The translations under genes and the position numbers were made by a program. The notes below the pieces were generated by a model that saw only the letters and a list, made by a program, of their open reading frames with translations, did no database searches and was not told the DNA's origin. Positions 43,896 through 53,669 of a stretch of 64,000 nt of DNA are shown here, piece by piece. Numbering within the stretch: position 1 is the first letter of the stretch; each line of letters opens with the position of its first letter. The DNA comes from Roridomyces roridus (Eukaryota > Basidiomycota > Agaricomycetes > Agaricales > Mycenaceae), in contig JARKIF010000028.1 in NCBI GenBank assembly GCA_029378245.1, positions 372,001-436,000 on the forward strand, given 5' to 3'.

Positions 43896-46800
43896 TTATA
43901 TCTCGCCGAAGCGAGATACTGACTGATCCCAGGAACAGATCTTCTGCGGCTGTCGGTAGGACCCCACACTATACGGTCGCATGCCGTTGCGGGTTCGGAC
44001 AAAATGACCCTCGAAAATGCCCTTCCGGCCGGCAGAAAGTTCGGACAAGCCAGCCCGCCGCAGGCGGAGCCCGGACGAAGGTTCGGACAAGGGAGGGTCT
44101 GGAGGCCACCAAATCGACCCAATCTCGGTCCTGTTCAGCGTTGTCATCGCGGCCGCAGGTAGCATTTGGCTGCAGTTTGCCGGGAGATTGAGGGTGATTT
44201 GCAGGGGAGCCGCGCAGATTTGAGGGTGAAAATTTTGATAAATTCGGGCCGAACTTCCAAAAAAAGGCAACTCGGCTATCAGGCCGTTGGCGGGTTCGGA
44301 CAAATGGGCTGGCGCCCCACTAAACTGGTTCGGACAACGGCGTCCGGCCGGCGGAAACGACCTTTGGGGGTATAGTGTGGGGTCCTCTGTCGGTCTTCCT
44401 GAACCATAAGGTAATTCCTTGATGTCGGATACCCCTTGTGATTCCAAATAATCGGTTAACGCTTGGAGACGCTTAGCCTGGTCGTAAGGCATCCAGCTGA
44501 CGTCGCCAGACTTCCACTTGACCTCGAAAATGGCCTTGGAACGGCGTCCAAAGTGACCGATAATTTCTTCAACAGCCCATTCATTGGTTTCGTCATCCAG
44601 AGATACACCTAGTTGGCAGTCCAGCCGACCAGGGAATTTTCTATCATCATTCGGAACATGTATCCGAAGCAGAGAAGCATGGAATACATCATGAATACCA
44701 CGCTGTTTCATGTTTGCCGGTAGATCTATCTTGAAGGACCCATTTCCAAAGTCCTGGACAACGGAGTACGGTCCGATGTATTTCGGAATGAGCTTACGCG
44801 CGAGTCCTTTCTCAAAGGCGATATTCTTGGAAGAAAGATAGACCAGATCACCCGCTTCAAAGGGCGCCGGTTGTCGTTTGCGATTAGCGGTCCGAGTTTG
44901 TTTGACGCGAGCCGCCAGCATGCTGTCGTGAGCAGCCATAATAGCAAGTCGACGTTGTAGAGCAAAATTAGCTACACCAGGGTAAGCACGGGACTTGTCT
45001 GAGTTCCAGAGCAGTAGGCGAGGCATCCGTCCAGTGTTGAGGAAGAAGGGGGAGTATCCCGTCGTCTCAGATCGAGCAGAGTTGATGGCAACCTCAATAG
45101 CCGGTAGCTTAGAGACCCAGTCCTTCTGTTTTGGTCCAATGCACTGCCGTAGCATCTGAGTCACGGTGCGATTTGCGCGCTCAGTGCCGCCGTCGGTTTC
45201 AGGGTGATAGGCACTTGACATCTTGAGCTTGACACCAATAAGCTCGTGAAGCCGCTTCCAGAATATGCTGGTAAAAAGCGAGTCCCTGTCGCTGACAATA
45301 GACTTGGGGAGGCCATGAAGTCTGTAGACATGCTCGAATATCAGTTCAGCCATTTGCTTCGCCGTGTAATTAATCCTAGCGGGGACTATATGTACCATCC
45401 CCGTGAGGAGGTCAATGACGACAGCAATAGAATTGTACACTCCATTCCGGTCGCGAGACTCGGGGAGTGGTCCAACAAAATCCACCCCAATGGAGTCCCA
45501 AGGCTCCATGGGCGGATTCAGAGAATGCAGCAAGCCGTACGGCTGCTGATTACTTGGCTTGCTTCGTTTACACGTAGAACATGACTCACAGAAGCTGCGG
45601 GTATCATCCAAGATGTCTTTCCACCAGAAGTGGTCGCGCAGGTAGTCCAGAGTCTTTCGAAGGCCGAGGTGTGCCAGAATAGAGTGCGCTTCTGAGATGA
45701 CGATCTCCCGCACATTTCGACCACGATAAGTCGTCTTGGGAACGCAGAGGACGCGGTTATCGGACTGCCGTAGATAGATGAGTCCGTCCTCGACGTCAAA
45801 GTTGCGATATTCCTTCGGAGAGTCGAGTATATGCTTGAAGAAAGGGTCCTCGGCGTAAGTGCTAGCGAGGAGCTTGGTGAGGTCAAGACCGTGCCATCCA
45901 GAGTTCACAACTTGGAGGAGGGATTCGTCAAGATGCTCGAATTCGTTGAGGACTTGAGCCTCGTCTTCAAGTGGCGTCTGCACGGAGGGATTCACCTTCG
46001 GTGGAGCGTGAGAGGGAGATTCGGAGTCTCGGGACGGAGGAGCGGAGGCTGTGTTGACAGCTGTCAAGCCTGCTTTGCTTGCGTCTCCGGCTGCCTCTCG
46101 AGTGCCGGTCACTCGAGACGACTCAGGCGTGGACGCGACTTTCGCTCGACTGCGGCTACGGGTGTTGTACCCTTGCGAAGGTACTTCAGCCGTCGATTCG
46201 ACTGCTTCCCGCTTGCCACGGTCTTCATCATCGGATACATGCGACGCGTCGTCGACATGGACTTTGGCCTTCGTCTTCGGTGACGACTTGTGTGATTTTT
46301 GGTTGGTACCCCCGCCCTCCTTTTGGGACTTACGGGCGTTTGACCCAAAACCTTCAGTCTGGTCCTCTTCGGCAGCCTTGGCTCGAGTCATTGAGCGTGT
46401 CAGTCTGTCCGTCGTCAGCGCGCGGGCTTCCAATCCAGCGTATACGGGCATGGTTATGGAATGAATATCAAGTACGTCGTTGTTGACGACGTCGTGATAG
46501 GTGTATTCTGACCGCGCGCGCACAGTACCTGGAGATTCATTTGAATAGATGCGCGAAAGCGCGTCTGCGAGAACATTTTCGGGGCCAGGTATGTACTTGA
46601 TATCGAAATCGAATGTGGAGATTTTCTCAATCCACCTAGCCTGCCTTCCAGACAGATTCTTTTGATTTACGAGGTGAGTGAGGCCCTTGTGGTCGGTGAC
46701 CCATGTAAACTTACATCCTTGCAGGATGTCTTGATGCCTCAACATCGACTCAATGCCAGCAAGCATTTCGATCTCGTGGACGGGATAATTCTGCTGGGCA

Positions 46801-49800
46801 GAATTCAGTTTGGCCGAAAAGAACGCGGCAACTTTGGCGTTCTTCCAATCGGCGCCTTGACACACCACGCCGGATACACCGGAACTGCAGCCGTCGGTGA
46901 CGAGCCAGATGGGTGGTGCACCGGCCTTGTAGTCGAGTGGGGTACGATGGTGGTCGCGACTGAGTGCGACCAGCCGTTTGACGTCTTCAAACGCACGTTG
47001 GTGAGTGAAACTCCATCGAAACGGCACCGAATCGCTTGTTAACTCATGTAGAATACCCATTGGAATGTGTACTTCCGGGACGTCGCCCCCAAGGTAAGTG
47101 ACCGACCCGAGGAAACCGCGAAGAAGCTCACGGTTCGTCGGGACTTTCCAGTTTACGACGGTGTCGACCTTGTGGGGGTCCATTCGGATACCTTCATCGT
47201 CAACGACGCGACCGAGTATCTTCAACTCGGATTTCAAGATTTGCATCTTATTCTCGCTCAAGTAGAGCTTCTCGCGCTTCAGTATGTCAATTATCAATTT
47301 GATATGCCGAACGTGGTCTTCTAAAGTGTCTGAATAGATAATTATATCGTCAAGATACACGTCCATGAAGCGTCCGATATACTCGCCAAAAAGATGATTC
47401 ATCAACGACTGGTAAGTCGCTGGAGCGTTGCAATCTCCCTGCTGGAGGACATAACTAATCATATTGCCGTCAGGTGTACTGACAGCAGTGCGCGGTACGT
47501 GTTCGGGGATGACCCGAATCTGCTCATAGGCATCTTGGCCGTCGATGAGCGAGCGGAATTTGCAGCGTGAGACGCGTCGCAATATTCCTTCCATGTCGGG
47601 GAGTGGGGAGGTCATTTTCTTTGTATTGGCATTGCGTGCACGTAAGTCTACAACAACTCGAAGTCCCGGCGGATTTGATTTGACCTTCGGTATTAGAAGT
47701 AACGGCGAGGTATTACCCGCATTGGTAACTTCCCAGCGCCCGGCTTTCAGATAAGTCTGGCGCTTCAAATCCCACTGCGCTCGCAGGGCTTCTGGGCAAC
47801 GAGACGGTCTCCACGGAAGAATCTTATTCTCGTCAATAAGAGGGATTTCATGGTTAATCGCACGTAGAGGAGGTAAACCAGTTTCAATAGCAGTTTTACA
47901 TATAGGCTTAGCATAGTTTAAGATCTCGTTACGAGCAGCATTCAAGTCCTCTTCGCGCAGTCCAATTGCACCAGCATACACCCGAGCGGTCGTCACACCT
48001 TCAAGAGGGAGTACGTCAGCGCTGCCGATACAAACGCGAGCAGGATTGAAGCCAACGCTTACCTTGTGCTGGAAAAGCCACGCCGTGCCCAAGATCATGT
48101 CGTACCCACTCAGGTTAGCGACCAAAAACTCCCTCCTCTCGGAGGTGTCTTGATAGCTGATATCGACCTCGACAGGGTGATTGATATTCGACCGCGATCC
48201 TTGGACGGCAAGATTCAGGGTGAGCGGATCCTCGAGCACCGTCTTCTTCAGCTTGAGCTGATCCGCGAGCGAAGTCGAGATGAGGTCACCGAGGGAGCCG
48301 GTGTCGATGAGAGCGCGAACGGGCTCTCCATTGACACGAACGACGATAATGAGGGGCCGAGCTACAATGCGATTGGTAAGTTTAGGCTTGGAAGCTGTGC
48401 GGGATATTCCTTTGACACCGTCGACAGGGATTTGCGCTGCAGAGCATTGCAAGACAAATGCGCCCTCCGTCTCGGGCTCAGGTGCTTTGAACAGCCTGTC
48501 CAACATCCAGCGATAGTTTAACCCACGCTGCGCTTCCCGTAGCGCATATTTGAGCTGCCTCTTGCGGACCCAATCCACAAGATTCAGACGAGGATTCAAA
48601 AGCTCCTCCTCGCTGATCGGCTCGTGCAAGTGAAGCTCACCCATGCGAATGGTTATCAAGAAGTCGTCGGCATTCTCAGACTCCAAGTCGCCAGGCTCGC
48701 GGGGAATGCGTTCGATGGAAACTCGTCTAAATTCGGGGAAGTCGCGGCTGACGTCATGGAAGTATTGCTGCACTCCGTCGGCCAAGATTTCCTCGGTGGT
48801 GAAGCTGTGGATTGGTGAGGGTTCATAATCCTCGATATCCAAAGCATTGGCCCTCTTACGGGCGTACCATTCGACGAGCGGGAATCCCGATCCACGCAAG
48901 TACTTGATCTCCAAGGGAACGGCAAATCCGACAAACGCGTCTTCGATGAGCACCGTGTCCCGATCGAGGCGAACAACATGGAATCGTCTTCGGCCATTCC
49001 ACATCACGGCGTCGTCGCCAGGGTACGGCTGGAAGAAGCTGAGAAGTCCAGCCACCGTATCGCCCAGCACGTCACCGAGTTGATGACGGCGGGGTAAACG
49101 TGGTGGTCGTGGGGACGTGTCCATTCGAGCGGCCAGGGCCCACAAGTTGAGGCGGTCTTCGATGGTCTCGCCAGGATCGCCTGGGAGTACGGGACGGGTA
49201 CGTTCTTCCTCTTCCTCTTCTTCGGATCCATCGGACGAGGCGCTGATAGTGCGCAGACTCGGCATTGAGCTATGCGTTGACTGGGTGTCTTCCGAGATCG
49301 ACTCCAAGTCAGGCATTGAGTCCTGGTCTCTGTGCGACCTGCAGTTGAAGAGAACGACCGGTTCACTGTCGTTGCACATGCTCAACGGAGCGCAGTCGAG
49401 AATTCCAGCCACGGAGTCTCCTGGGTGTGCGAGCAGCTGGTGGTCGTACCAAGCTTCCAACGGGAATCCCGGCACCAAAAGATACCTGTTCAGTAAGACC
49501 GTGACGTCCGTCTCGCGGTCCCAGATACGCAGGAGCATTCCATCCGACTCGGGAACGACATCAAAGCGTTCGTCAATACGTGAGTCGTTCTCACTGCCGT
49601 CGAGCTTGTAGCTCATGAGTAACAGACGGACCATTTCCGCATCGACATCCCGCATTGGAGTAGTGTACCGGCCTTCGTCAAACTGGCGTTCCTCGGCGGG
49701 CCGTTGTTGTGCCAGGATTCGGGCATACCACAAGGCGGGCTGGAATTGCATCTCGTACAACGTGTCTCGATGTACGACCGTCTCCAGCGATGGGTTCTCG

Positions 49801-50936
49801 CTGTCCATCACGACATACTCGTCGACTGTAAACCGGTAAACCAGGAATCTTTGGTCGTTGTATCGCTGTTCATCTGACATGTCGGGTTCTCCAGGGAACG
49901 GCTGTGCGGCTTGCAAGATAACCTCTGCGCGAGACGCCCAGAAGTCCCCAATTCGGCGAATAGGTGGGTGTTCAGCATCGCAGTCGGAATCCGAGGTACT
50001 GATGTTGTCCCAGGGAGTGGCTACGTTGCGCCAGTCCTCCAATTCCGTATCGGTTTCAGCAGCGCGTTCACCACAGTGACCAACGTCGTTTTCGGAGGTT
50101 TCGGAGCCGGAGGCTTCAGAGAAATTTTCCTGAGGTACCCCGCCCTCCCCGAGTTCTAGCTGGACACCCAGATGGACGGCCATTGTTTCTAGCACGGTGG
50201 TGCTCTCGTACAACGCGTCCCGAGAGGCTGAGCCAGACGGGATGCTCACAGCGTGTGTCTGAATACCAGGGGGTCGGCCCTTGTTTCCAGATCGCACCGT
50301 TTGCACCTTGGGACAGTTTCGTTCCATGTGCCCAGGCTCGCTGCACCTGAAGCAGCGACCCGCGGCCAGCAATTCATTCCGCTTCTGAGGCGAAAGATGT
50401 GCTCCCGGCGTGTCAGATCTATTAGACACGCCGGGTCGAGTATTTCTGGCGGGAAGGGACGCGGACGACGTGCGCATCGCTTCTCCGCGCCCAGGGCCAT
50501 TCGGACGTCCTCCCCGGCTACGACTGCGATATTGTGATTCGCCGCGGGAGGGATGAGACGACGATGAACGAGTATACCGAGATTCATTTGGTTTCTGCTG
50601 CTCATCGTTCGCACAGGGGGCAAATGCCATGGCACTTTGCCTCGTGTGCCAAGGTGGCACTTGCGTGGCACTTGGCGGGTAGTTGGTCAGTAGTTGGACA
50701 GTCGGTGGGATTTTGATCGGTTCCCCGGGTTTCACAACCAGCCGGGCATTACATAATCTAACGGAAGTCATTAGATTGTTGGATAGTCGAATAGCCGAAG
50801 AGCATTGTTTCATGGGGCTCTGATGATTCACAAAATTATGGTTAATGACACACAGGCTATAGTCCTGCTTTTTTCCACATAAATGTAAGGGTCCTGGTGC
50901 AGAAATCCCCAAGGACACCCCCCAATGTCCCCCCAA
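43896..50936 (-). CDS. pol: Gypsy-B Gag C-terminus and Pol polyprotein
   Basis: An open frame of 2346 codons. Seen in order: zinc knuckle CFRCSEPGHMERNCP (about 195-209); protease ALIDTGSLGDLIS with the D-T-G triad (about 875); reverse transcriptase with FRSLIDGQDAYEQIRV and catalytic YLDD (about 1190); RNase H starting WLVTDGCSSG (about 1343); integrase HHCC (HSILAHLGLRKTL ... CESCSTCKRSK, about 1750-1790); the D-D-E core (GVDFVGPLPES, SDRDSLFTSIFW, HPETDGGTERANRTV, about 1820-1920); and a chromodomain-like end (WAVEEIIGHFG, FEVKWKSGDVSWMPYDQAKR, about 2120-2165). The first about 105 codons come from the TIR element at 50612-51193, and the last about 160 from the MITE at 43958-44386 and beyond; both extensions are accidental. 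Without the MITE the frame would read AAEDLFLGS after GRPT and stop just across the Gypsy-A site. Confidence 0.92.
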   Translation of the reverse strand: MGGHWGVSLGISAPGPLHLCGKKQDYSLCVINHNFVNHQSPMKQCSSAIRLSNNLMTSVRLCNARLVVKPGEPIKIPPTVQLLTNYPPSATQVPPWHTRQSAMAFAPCANDEQQKPNESRYTRSSSSHPSRGESQYRSRSRGGRPNGPGRGEAMRTSSASLPARNTRPGVSNRSDTPGAHLSPQKRNELLAAGRCFRCSEPGHMERNCPKVQTVRSGNKGRPPGIQTHAVSIPSGSASRDALYESTTVLETMAVHLGVQLELGEGGVPQENFSEASGSETSENDVGHCGERAAETDTELEDWRNVATPWDNISTSDSDCDAEHPPIRRIGDFWASRAEVILQAAQPFPGEPDMSDEQRYNDQRFLVYRFTVDEYVVMDSENPSLETVVHRDTLYEMQFQPALWYARILAQQRPAEERQFDEGRYTTPMRDVDAEMVRLLLMSYKLDGSENDSRIDERFDVVPESDGMLLRIWDRETDVTVLLNRYLLVPGFPLEAWYDHQLLAHPGDSVAGILDCAPLSMCNDSEPVVLFNCRSHRDQDSMPDLESISEDTQSTHSSMPSLRTISASSDGSEEEEEEERTRPVLPGDPGETIEDRLNLWALAARMDTSPRPPRLPRRHQLGDVLGDTVAGLLSFFQPYPGDDAVMWNGRRRFHVVRLDRDTVLIEDAFVGFAVPLEIKYLRGSGFPLVEWYARKRANALDIEDYEPSPIHSFTTEEILADGVQQYFHDVSRDFPEFRRVSIERIPREPGDLESENADDFLITIRMGELHLHEPISEEELLNPRLNLVDWVRKRQLKYALREAQRGLNYRWMLDRLFKAPEPETEGAFVLQCSAAQIPVDGVKGISRTASKPKLTNRIVARPLIIVVRVNGEPVRALIDTGSLGDLISTSLADQLKLKKTVLEDPLTLNLAVQGSRSNINHPVEVDISYQDTSERREFLVANLSGYDMILGTAWLFQHKVSVGFNPARVCIGSADVLPLEGVTTARVYAGAIGLREEDLNAARNEILNYAKPICKTAIETGLPPLRAINHEIPLIDENKILPWRPSRCPEALRAQWDLKRQTYLKAGRWEVTNAGNTSPLLLIPKVKSNPPGLRVVVDLRARNANTKKMTSPLPDMEGILRRVSRCKFRSLIDGQDAYEQIRVIPEHVPRTAVSTPDGNMISYVLQQGDCNAPATYQSLMNHLFGEYIGRFMDVYLDDIIIYSDTLEDHVRHIKLIIDILKREKLYLSENKMQILKSELKILGRVVDDEGIRMDPHKVDTVVNWKVPTNRELLRGFLGSVTYLGGDVPEVHIPMGILHELTSDSVPFRWSFTHQRAFEDVKRLVALSRDHHRTPLDYKAGAPPIWLVTDGCSSGVSGVVCQGADWKNAKVAAFFSAKLNSAQQNYPVHEIEMLAGIESMLRHQDILQGCKFTWVTDHKGLTHLVNQKNLSGRQARWIEKISTFDFDIKYIPGPENVLADALSRIYSNESPGTVRARSEYTYHDVVNNDVLDIHSITMPVYAGLEARALTTDRLTRSMTRAKAAEEDQTEGFGSNARKSQKEGGGTNQKSHKSSPKTKAKVHVDDASHVSDDEDRGKREAVESTAEVPSQGYNTRSRSRAKVASTPESSRVTGTREAAGDASKAGLTAVNTASAPPSRDSESPSHAPPKVNPSVQTPLEDEAQVLNEFEHLDESLLQVVNSGWHGLDLTKLLASTYAEDPFFKHILDSPKEYRNFDVEDGLIYLRQSDNRVLCVPKTTYRGRNVREIVISEAHSILAHLGLRKTLDYLRDHFWWKDILDDTRSFCESCSTCKRSKPSNQQPYGLLHSLNPPMEPWDSIGVDFVGPLPESRDRNGVYNSIAVVIDLLTGMVHIVPARINYTAKQMAELIFEHVYRLHGLPKSIVSDRDSLFTSIFWKRLHELIGVKLKMSSAYHPETDGGTERANRTVTQMLRQCIGPKQKDWVSKLPAIEVAINSARSETTGYSPFFLNTGRMPRLLLWNSDKSRAYPGVANFALQRRLAIMAAHDSMLAARVKQTRTANRKRQPAPFEAGDLVYLSSKNIAFEKGLARKLIPKYIGPYSVVQDFGNGSFKIDLPANMKQRGIHDVFHASLLRIHVPNDDRKFPGRLDCQLGVSLDDETNEWAVEEIIGHFGRRSKAIFEVKWKSGDVSWMPYDQAKRLQALTDYLESQGVSDIKELPYGSGRPTEDPTLYPQRSFPPAGRRCPNQFSGAPAHLSEPANGLIAELPFFGSSARIYQNFHPQICAAPLQITLNLPANCSQMLPAAAMTTLNRTEIGSIWWPPDPPLSEPSSGLRLRRAGLSELSAGRKGIFEGHFVRTRNGMRPYSVGSYRQPQKICSWDQSVSRFGEI
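43958..44386. mobile_element. 429-bp MITE at the end of Gypsy-B pol
   Basis: Ends AGGACCCCACACTATAC and its complement GTATAGTGTGGGGTCCT are perfect 17-bp inverted repeats. The flanks are a perfect 8-bp duplication, CTGTCGGT (43950-43957 and 44387-44394). The motif GTTCGGACAA occurs five times, near both ends. The 8-bp duplication suggests hAT. Insertion adds 437 bp and shifts the pol frame, which happens to stay open through the MITE. Confidence 0.92.
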
Positions 50937-51193
50937 TCATGTCTTAAATTTGTGTAGGGTGCATACCATTGCTATCGGAATTTTACATGAATTTTATACT
51001 GCTTTGTCGAGGGTCATAATCACCAAATGTATTGGGCCAGAAAAATGGAAGCAGGGACATGGAATCGAACTCACGCACATCAAGTAAGTCACGGGGCACG
51101 TGCTTTTGCTCCCACATGGCAACTGCGCGCCAACTACCTCCCAAGTGCCACCTTGGCACACGAAAAAAAGTGCCACGGCTGATGCCCCCTGTG
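50612..51193. mobile_element. 582-bp TIR element inside Gypsy-B gag, with tRNA-like boxes
   Basis: The outer ends CACAGGGGGCA and TGCCCCCTGTG begin inverted repeats of about 55 bp that carry GTGGCACTTT, CGTGTGCCAAGGTGGCACTT and GGTAGTTGG. Flanks on the minus strand are CGCACGA and CGAACGA, a 7-bp match with one mismatch. On the minus strand TTGGCGCGCAGTTGCC (about 51136-51121) resembles a tRNA A box and GAGTTCGATTCC (about 51072-51061) a B box, about 50 nt apart. It separates the capsid part of gag from its zinc knuckle. Confidence 0.7.
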
Positions 51194-51905
51194 TCGTGCG
51201 TCTAGAGGGTGCGCTGGTGGGCTTGGAAACCCTCGCAGACACCTTCAGCAGTAATTCGGCCTTCTTTGCGGCCTTGATAACCTGCTCCTGGTTCGTCGTT
51301 TCGGGGTCAACGTCCATACGAAGGACCTCCGCTTGCACATCGAAGGCGAGGCTGTTAAACAGCTTGACGACCTTCTCCTGGTTATCCTCAAGACCGATTG
51401 TATTGAAGATTTGAGTCCATTCTGCGACGTGCTCGTCGACAGACTTGCTGCCCTGGTAACATTTCTCCAGCTTCCGTCGCTGCTTATTTCTAAAGTCGAC
51501 AGGAAAACAGAAATTGAATAATTCGACAAAGAACGGCTCGAGTAGCCAGTTCTGGGAATCTTCACTCGGGGCAACAACACGATTATAGAAATCGAGGGCT
51601 TTTCCTTGCAAGAAGTACGACGTAAAATATACACGACGGTGCGTAGGTACATTACCCATCTCGAGATAGGTAGTAACTTCACGTGCGAAACGCATAATAG
51701 CGTTCGCGTCGGGTTCCCCGTTGTAATGCGACGGTGGAATCGGCTTCAAATTCATTCGTTTGCGGCGCTCGTGACCACGCCGACGTTTGGACGACAGGCG
51801 CGGGCTCGAGGATCTGTCCCGCCGCTTTCCAGGTCCGTCATGATTAGACTCGGAATCCGAGCTGGAATCGTCTGACGGGTCGGACGGCGGGTCAGCAGCC
51901 TGCAT
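50994..51905 (-). CDS. gag: Gypsy-B Gag, capsid part
   Basis: Retrotransposon Gag of the Ty3/gypsy type. Visible: a basic and Ser-rich start, LKPIPPSHYNGEPDANAIMR, TYLEMGNVPTHRRVYFTSYF, GKALDFYNRVV, the conserved ELFNFCFPVDFRNKQRRKLE and QGSKSVDEHVAEWTQIFNTI. It is in the same frame as both the N-terminal segment upstream and the zinc-knuckle/pol ORF downstream. The last about 70 codons (from about 51190) lie in the inserted TIR element, so the true Gag continues in the ORF ending at 43896. An in-frame TAG (51957-51959) separates it from the N-terminal part. Confidence 0.85.
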   Translation of the reverse strand: MQAADPPSDPSDDSSSDSESNHDGPGKRRDRSSSPRLSSKRRRGHERRKRMNLKPIPPSHYNGEPDANAIMRFAREVTTYLEMGNVPTHRRVYFTSYFLQGKALDFYNRVVAPSEDSQNWLLEPFFVELFNFCFPVDFRNKQRRKLEKCYQGSKSVDEHVAEWTQIFNTIGLEDNQEKVVKLFNSLAFDVQAEVLRMDVDPETTNQEQVIKAAKKAELLLKVSARVSKPTSAPSRRTTQGASAVALFFVCQGGTWEVVGAQLPCGSKSTCPVTYLMCVSSIPCPCFHFSGPIHLVIMTLDKAV

Positions 51906-51956
51906 AGAAGGTTTGGAAGATCCGCGGAATGCCTTCTCAAAGAAAGCTTCAGCGGC

Positions 51957-53274
51957 CTATTTTGGCGGCGTCGGTTCACGCGGGGTACGCGCCCTCCGTT
52001 TCTCGTCTACAGGCGGGGCGGTGTGAGTCGGGGTCGACTCCCTTTCTCGAAGCTGCTGTGAGGTAAGCTGGGTGATCTTCTCGTTCACCAGGCTAATAAT
52101 CTCTTCTGTGGTAAATAGTCCGGACAATAGGTCGGGAGCGGGATTCGTCTCCTGACCGTTGGCAGCTTTGTCACCCGCCACGGCAGTAGCGGGAGGGACA
52201 AACGAGACACCAACGGGCGTGGCTGGTGCCTCGGGAACTTGGGCCGCGGAAGGTGTATTTCCAACCGGGGCGGTACTGTGAGCCGAGGCCTTGCTTGCCT
52301 TCGGGCTCTTCGAACGCTGGCGACCAGCGTGGTTCCTCGCCGGGGTAGATGTAACCACAGGAGTGAAATCATTGTGCGAGGTGCGCGCAGACTTCTCCTC
52401 CTCTTTTGCAATGCGATTAATCTCGGCGTAGTTGGCCAGCATTTCCTGCTGCCGCTTCAAATCTTTCTCGGAGAAATTGTGCAGCGAGGGAATGCCGCCC
52501 CAGTTCGCTGGATCAACGCCTTTACCCTTTTTCGAGGGCCCGGCGTCAGCGTTGTGCGGGACCCAAGTCTCCTTTTCTTCGAGCACCAGCTCTTCGACCT
52601 CGCCGTCGAAGTCGATGAGCATGCCTTTGTGCTCGTTCTTTGGTGATTTGCCACCAGATTCCTTCTGTGCGTCCACAGATGTTCCCGTAGGGTGAGATCT
52701 ACCGTGCGCAAGCGCGCTGAACTTATTACTCAAAGCTTGATAGCGACGGGCATTGGCCTCGAGGTCAGCAAGACTCATGCTATGAGTAGCCTTATCAACA
52801 GTCGTTGTCGAGGAAACCGAATGTACATCGGACGTGGGCTTCGAGGAAGCGGGATGAATAGTAATAGTGGTATCAACTTCATCTGAGCTACGTCCGCTAT
52901 GACTACGGCGGGTTTTACGAGTAACAGGGATCCAGCCCTCCTCGTCCTCGTCTGACGCTGGCTCGGAGCCAAGCACGTCGGGGCGAATGTGAATGTTGCT
53001 CTGCGTAAGCGTCGGCAACGCGGAAGAGCGATCGGCGTTGCCACCGGTAGTACTCGCTGCGGGTACAGCGGAATTACGTCCCTGAACAGGGGAATTCATC
53101 GCGGCAGAATCTTGAGCCGCGGAAGGGGTTGACGGGGTCGGTGTGCACCACGTCGGGGTCCCCAGCCTCCGACGCCCCATCGGCATTTGCCTGGGGGCTG
53201 AAGAGAGGTGGGGGAGGAGGGTGAAGACCAGCGCGAGTGGTCGCGCGGGTCCGGTGAGTGTTGGGGGTGTTCAT
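51957..53274 (-). pseudogene. Gypsy-B Gag, N-terminal part, broken
   Basis: The likely Gag start is the ATG at 53274 (MNTPNTHRTRATTRAGLHPP), an Arg/Pro-rich start common in basidiomycete gypsy Gags. The frame from 53274 ends at 53074, whereas the longer coding frame (GWIPVTRKTRRSHSG, ALSNKFSALAHGRSHPTG, SGLFTTEEIISLVNEKI) starts further in, so a frameshift lies near 53120. This frame ends in TAG at 51957-51959 and the capsid part follows in the same frame. One frameshift and one stop make this copy defective unless both are bypassed. Confidence 0.7.
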
Positions 53275-53384
53275 AGTTAGCGAGGTAGCTGGGGGAGTCG
53301 TCGTGGGCGGTAGCTGCGGTTGATCAGACCAGAGGAAAACCGGCGCGGCGACGACGGAGATTCGACACTCAAAAAGATGTAGCG

Positions 53385-53669
53385 GAGAGTAAAAGACCGA
53401 AGTCGAATACTAGTTCCGATACACTGAGAAGTATTCGAGGCGTTCGTTGGTCGGACGAACAAGTGAGTGGCGTAAAGGATAAGATTGACCCAGGTGCTAA
53501 CTACGAACAAACAGGTATTTATACTACGGAACAATAGGATCAGGATCGACGTGATAGGTACGACAAGCACATGGGAAAGACGTATAAGGAAAGATAACTA
53601 GCTAATGGGGAAGTAAGTGGTGATTGAAGTAAGTAGACAAAAATGAAAGAGATATAGTATACCGTTACA
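53385..53669 (-). repeat. Gypsy-B 5' LTR (inner boundary approximate)
   Basis: On the minus strand it begins TGTAACGGTATAC (right end 53669) and contains a TATA box, AGTATAAATACC (53514-53525), followed by a transcribed part. The inner end is not fixed; CCGCTACA at about 53385 is one candidate. No second copy was found in the window, so the LTR is called from TG start, TATA box and its place before gag. Confidence 0.45.

Larger units (their letters stand above)
43801..53669 (-). mobile_element. Gypsy-B: chromodomain-type Ty3/gypsy retrotransposon
   Basis: Minus-strand element with 5' LTR (about 53669 inward), gag and a long pol with protease, reverse transcriptase, RNase H, integrase and chromodomain in Ty3/gypsy order. 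Gypsy-A interrupts it at 43800; the remaining 3' sequence should be left of 28142. No 3' LTR was found there, so the element is truncated or its end is unrecognised. A 429-bp MITE and a 582-bp TIR element are also inside it. Confidence 0.88.

Noticed and set aside
43896..44394. Last about 160 codons of the 2346-codon ORF as part of Pol
   Set aside because: They are encoded by a MITE with perfect ends and target duplication plus out-of-frame sequence; the natural frame differs.
51047..51140. Candidate tRNA gene on the minus strand
   Set aside because: A- and B-box-like motifs are present, but the acceptor, D and T stems do not pair properly, so only a tRNA-like promoter is noted.
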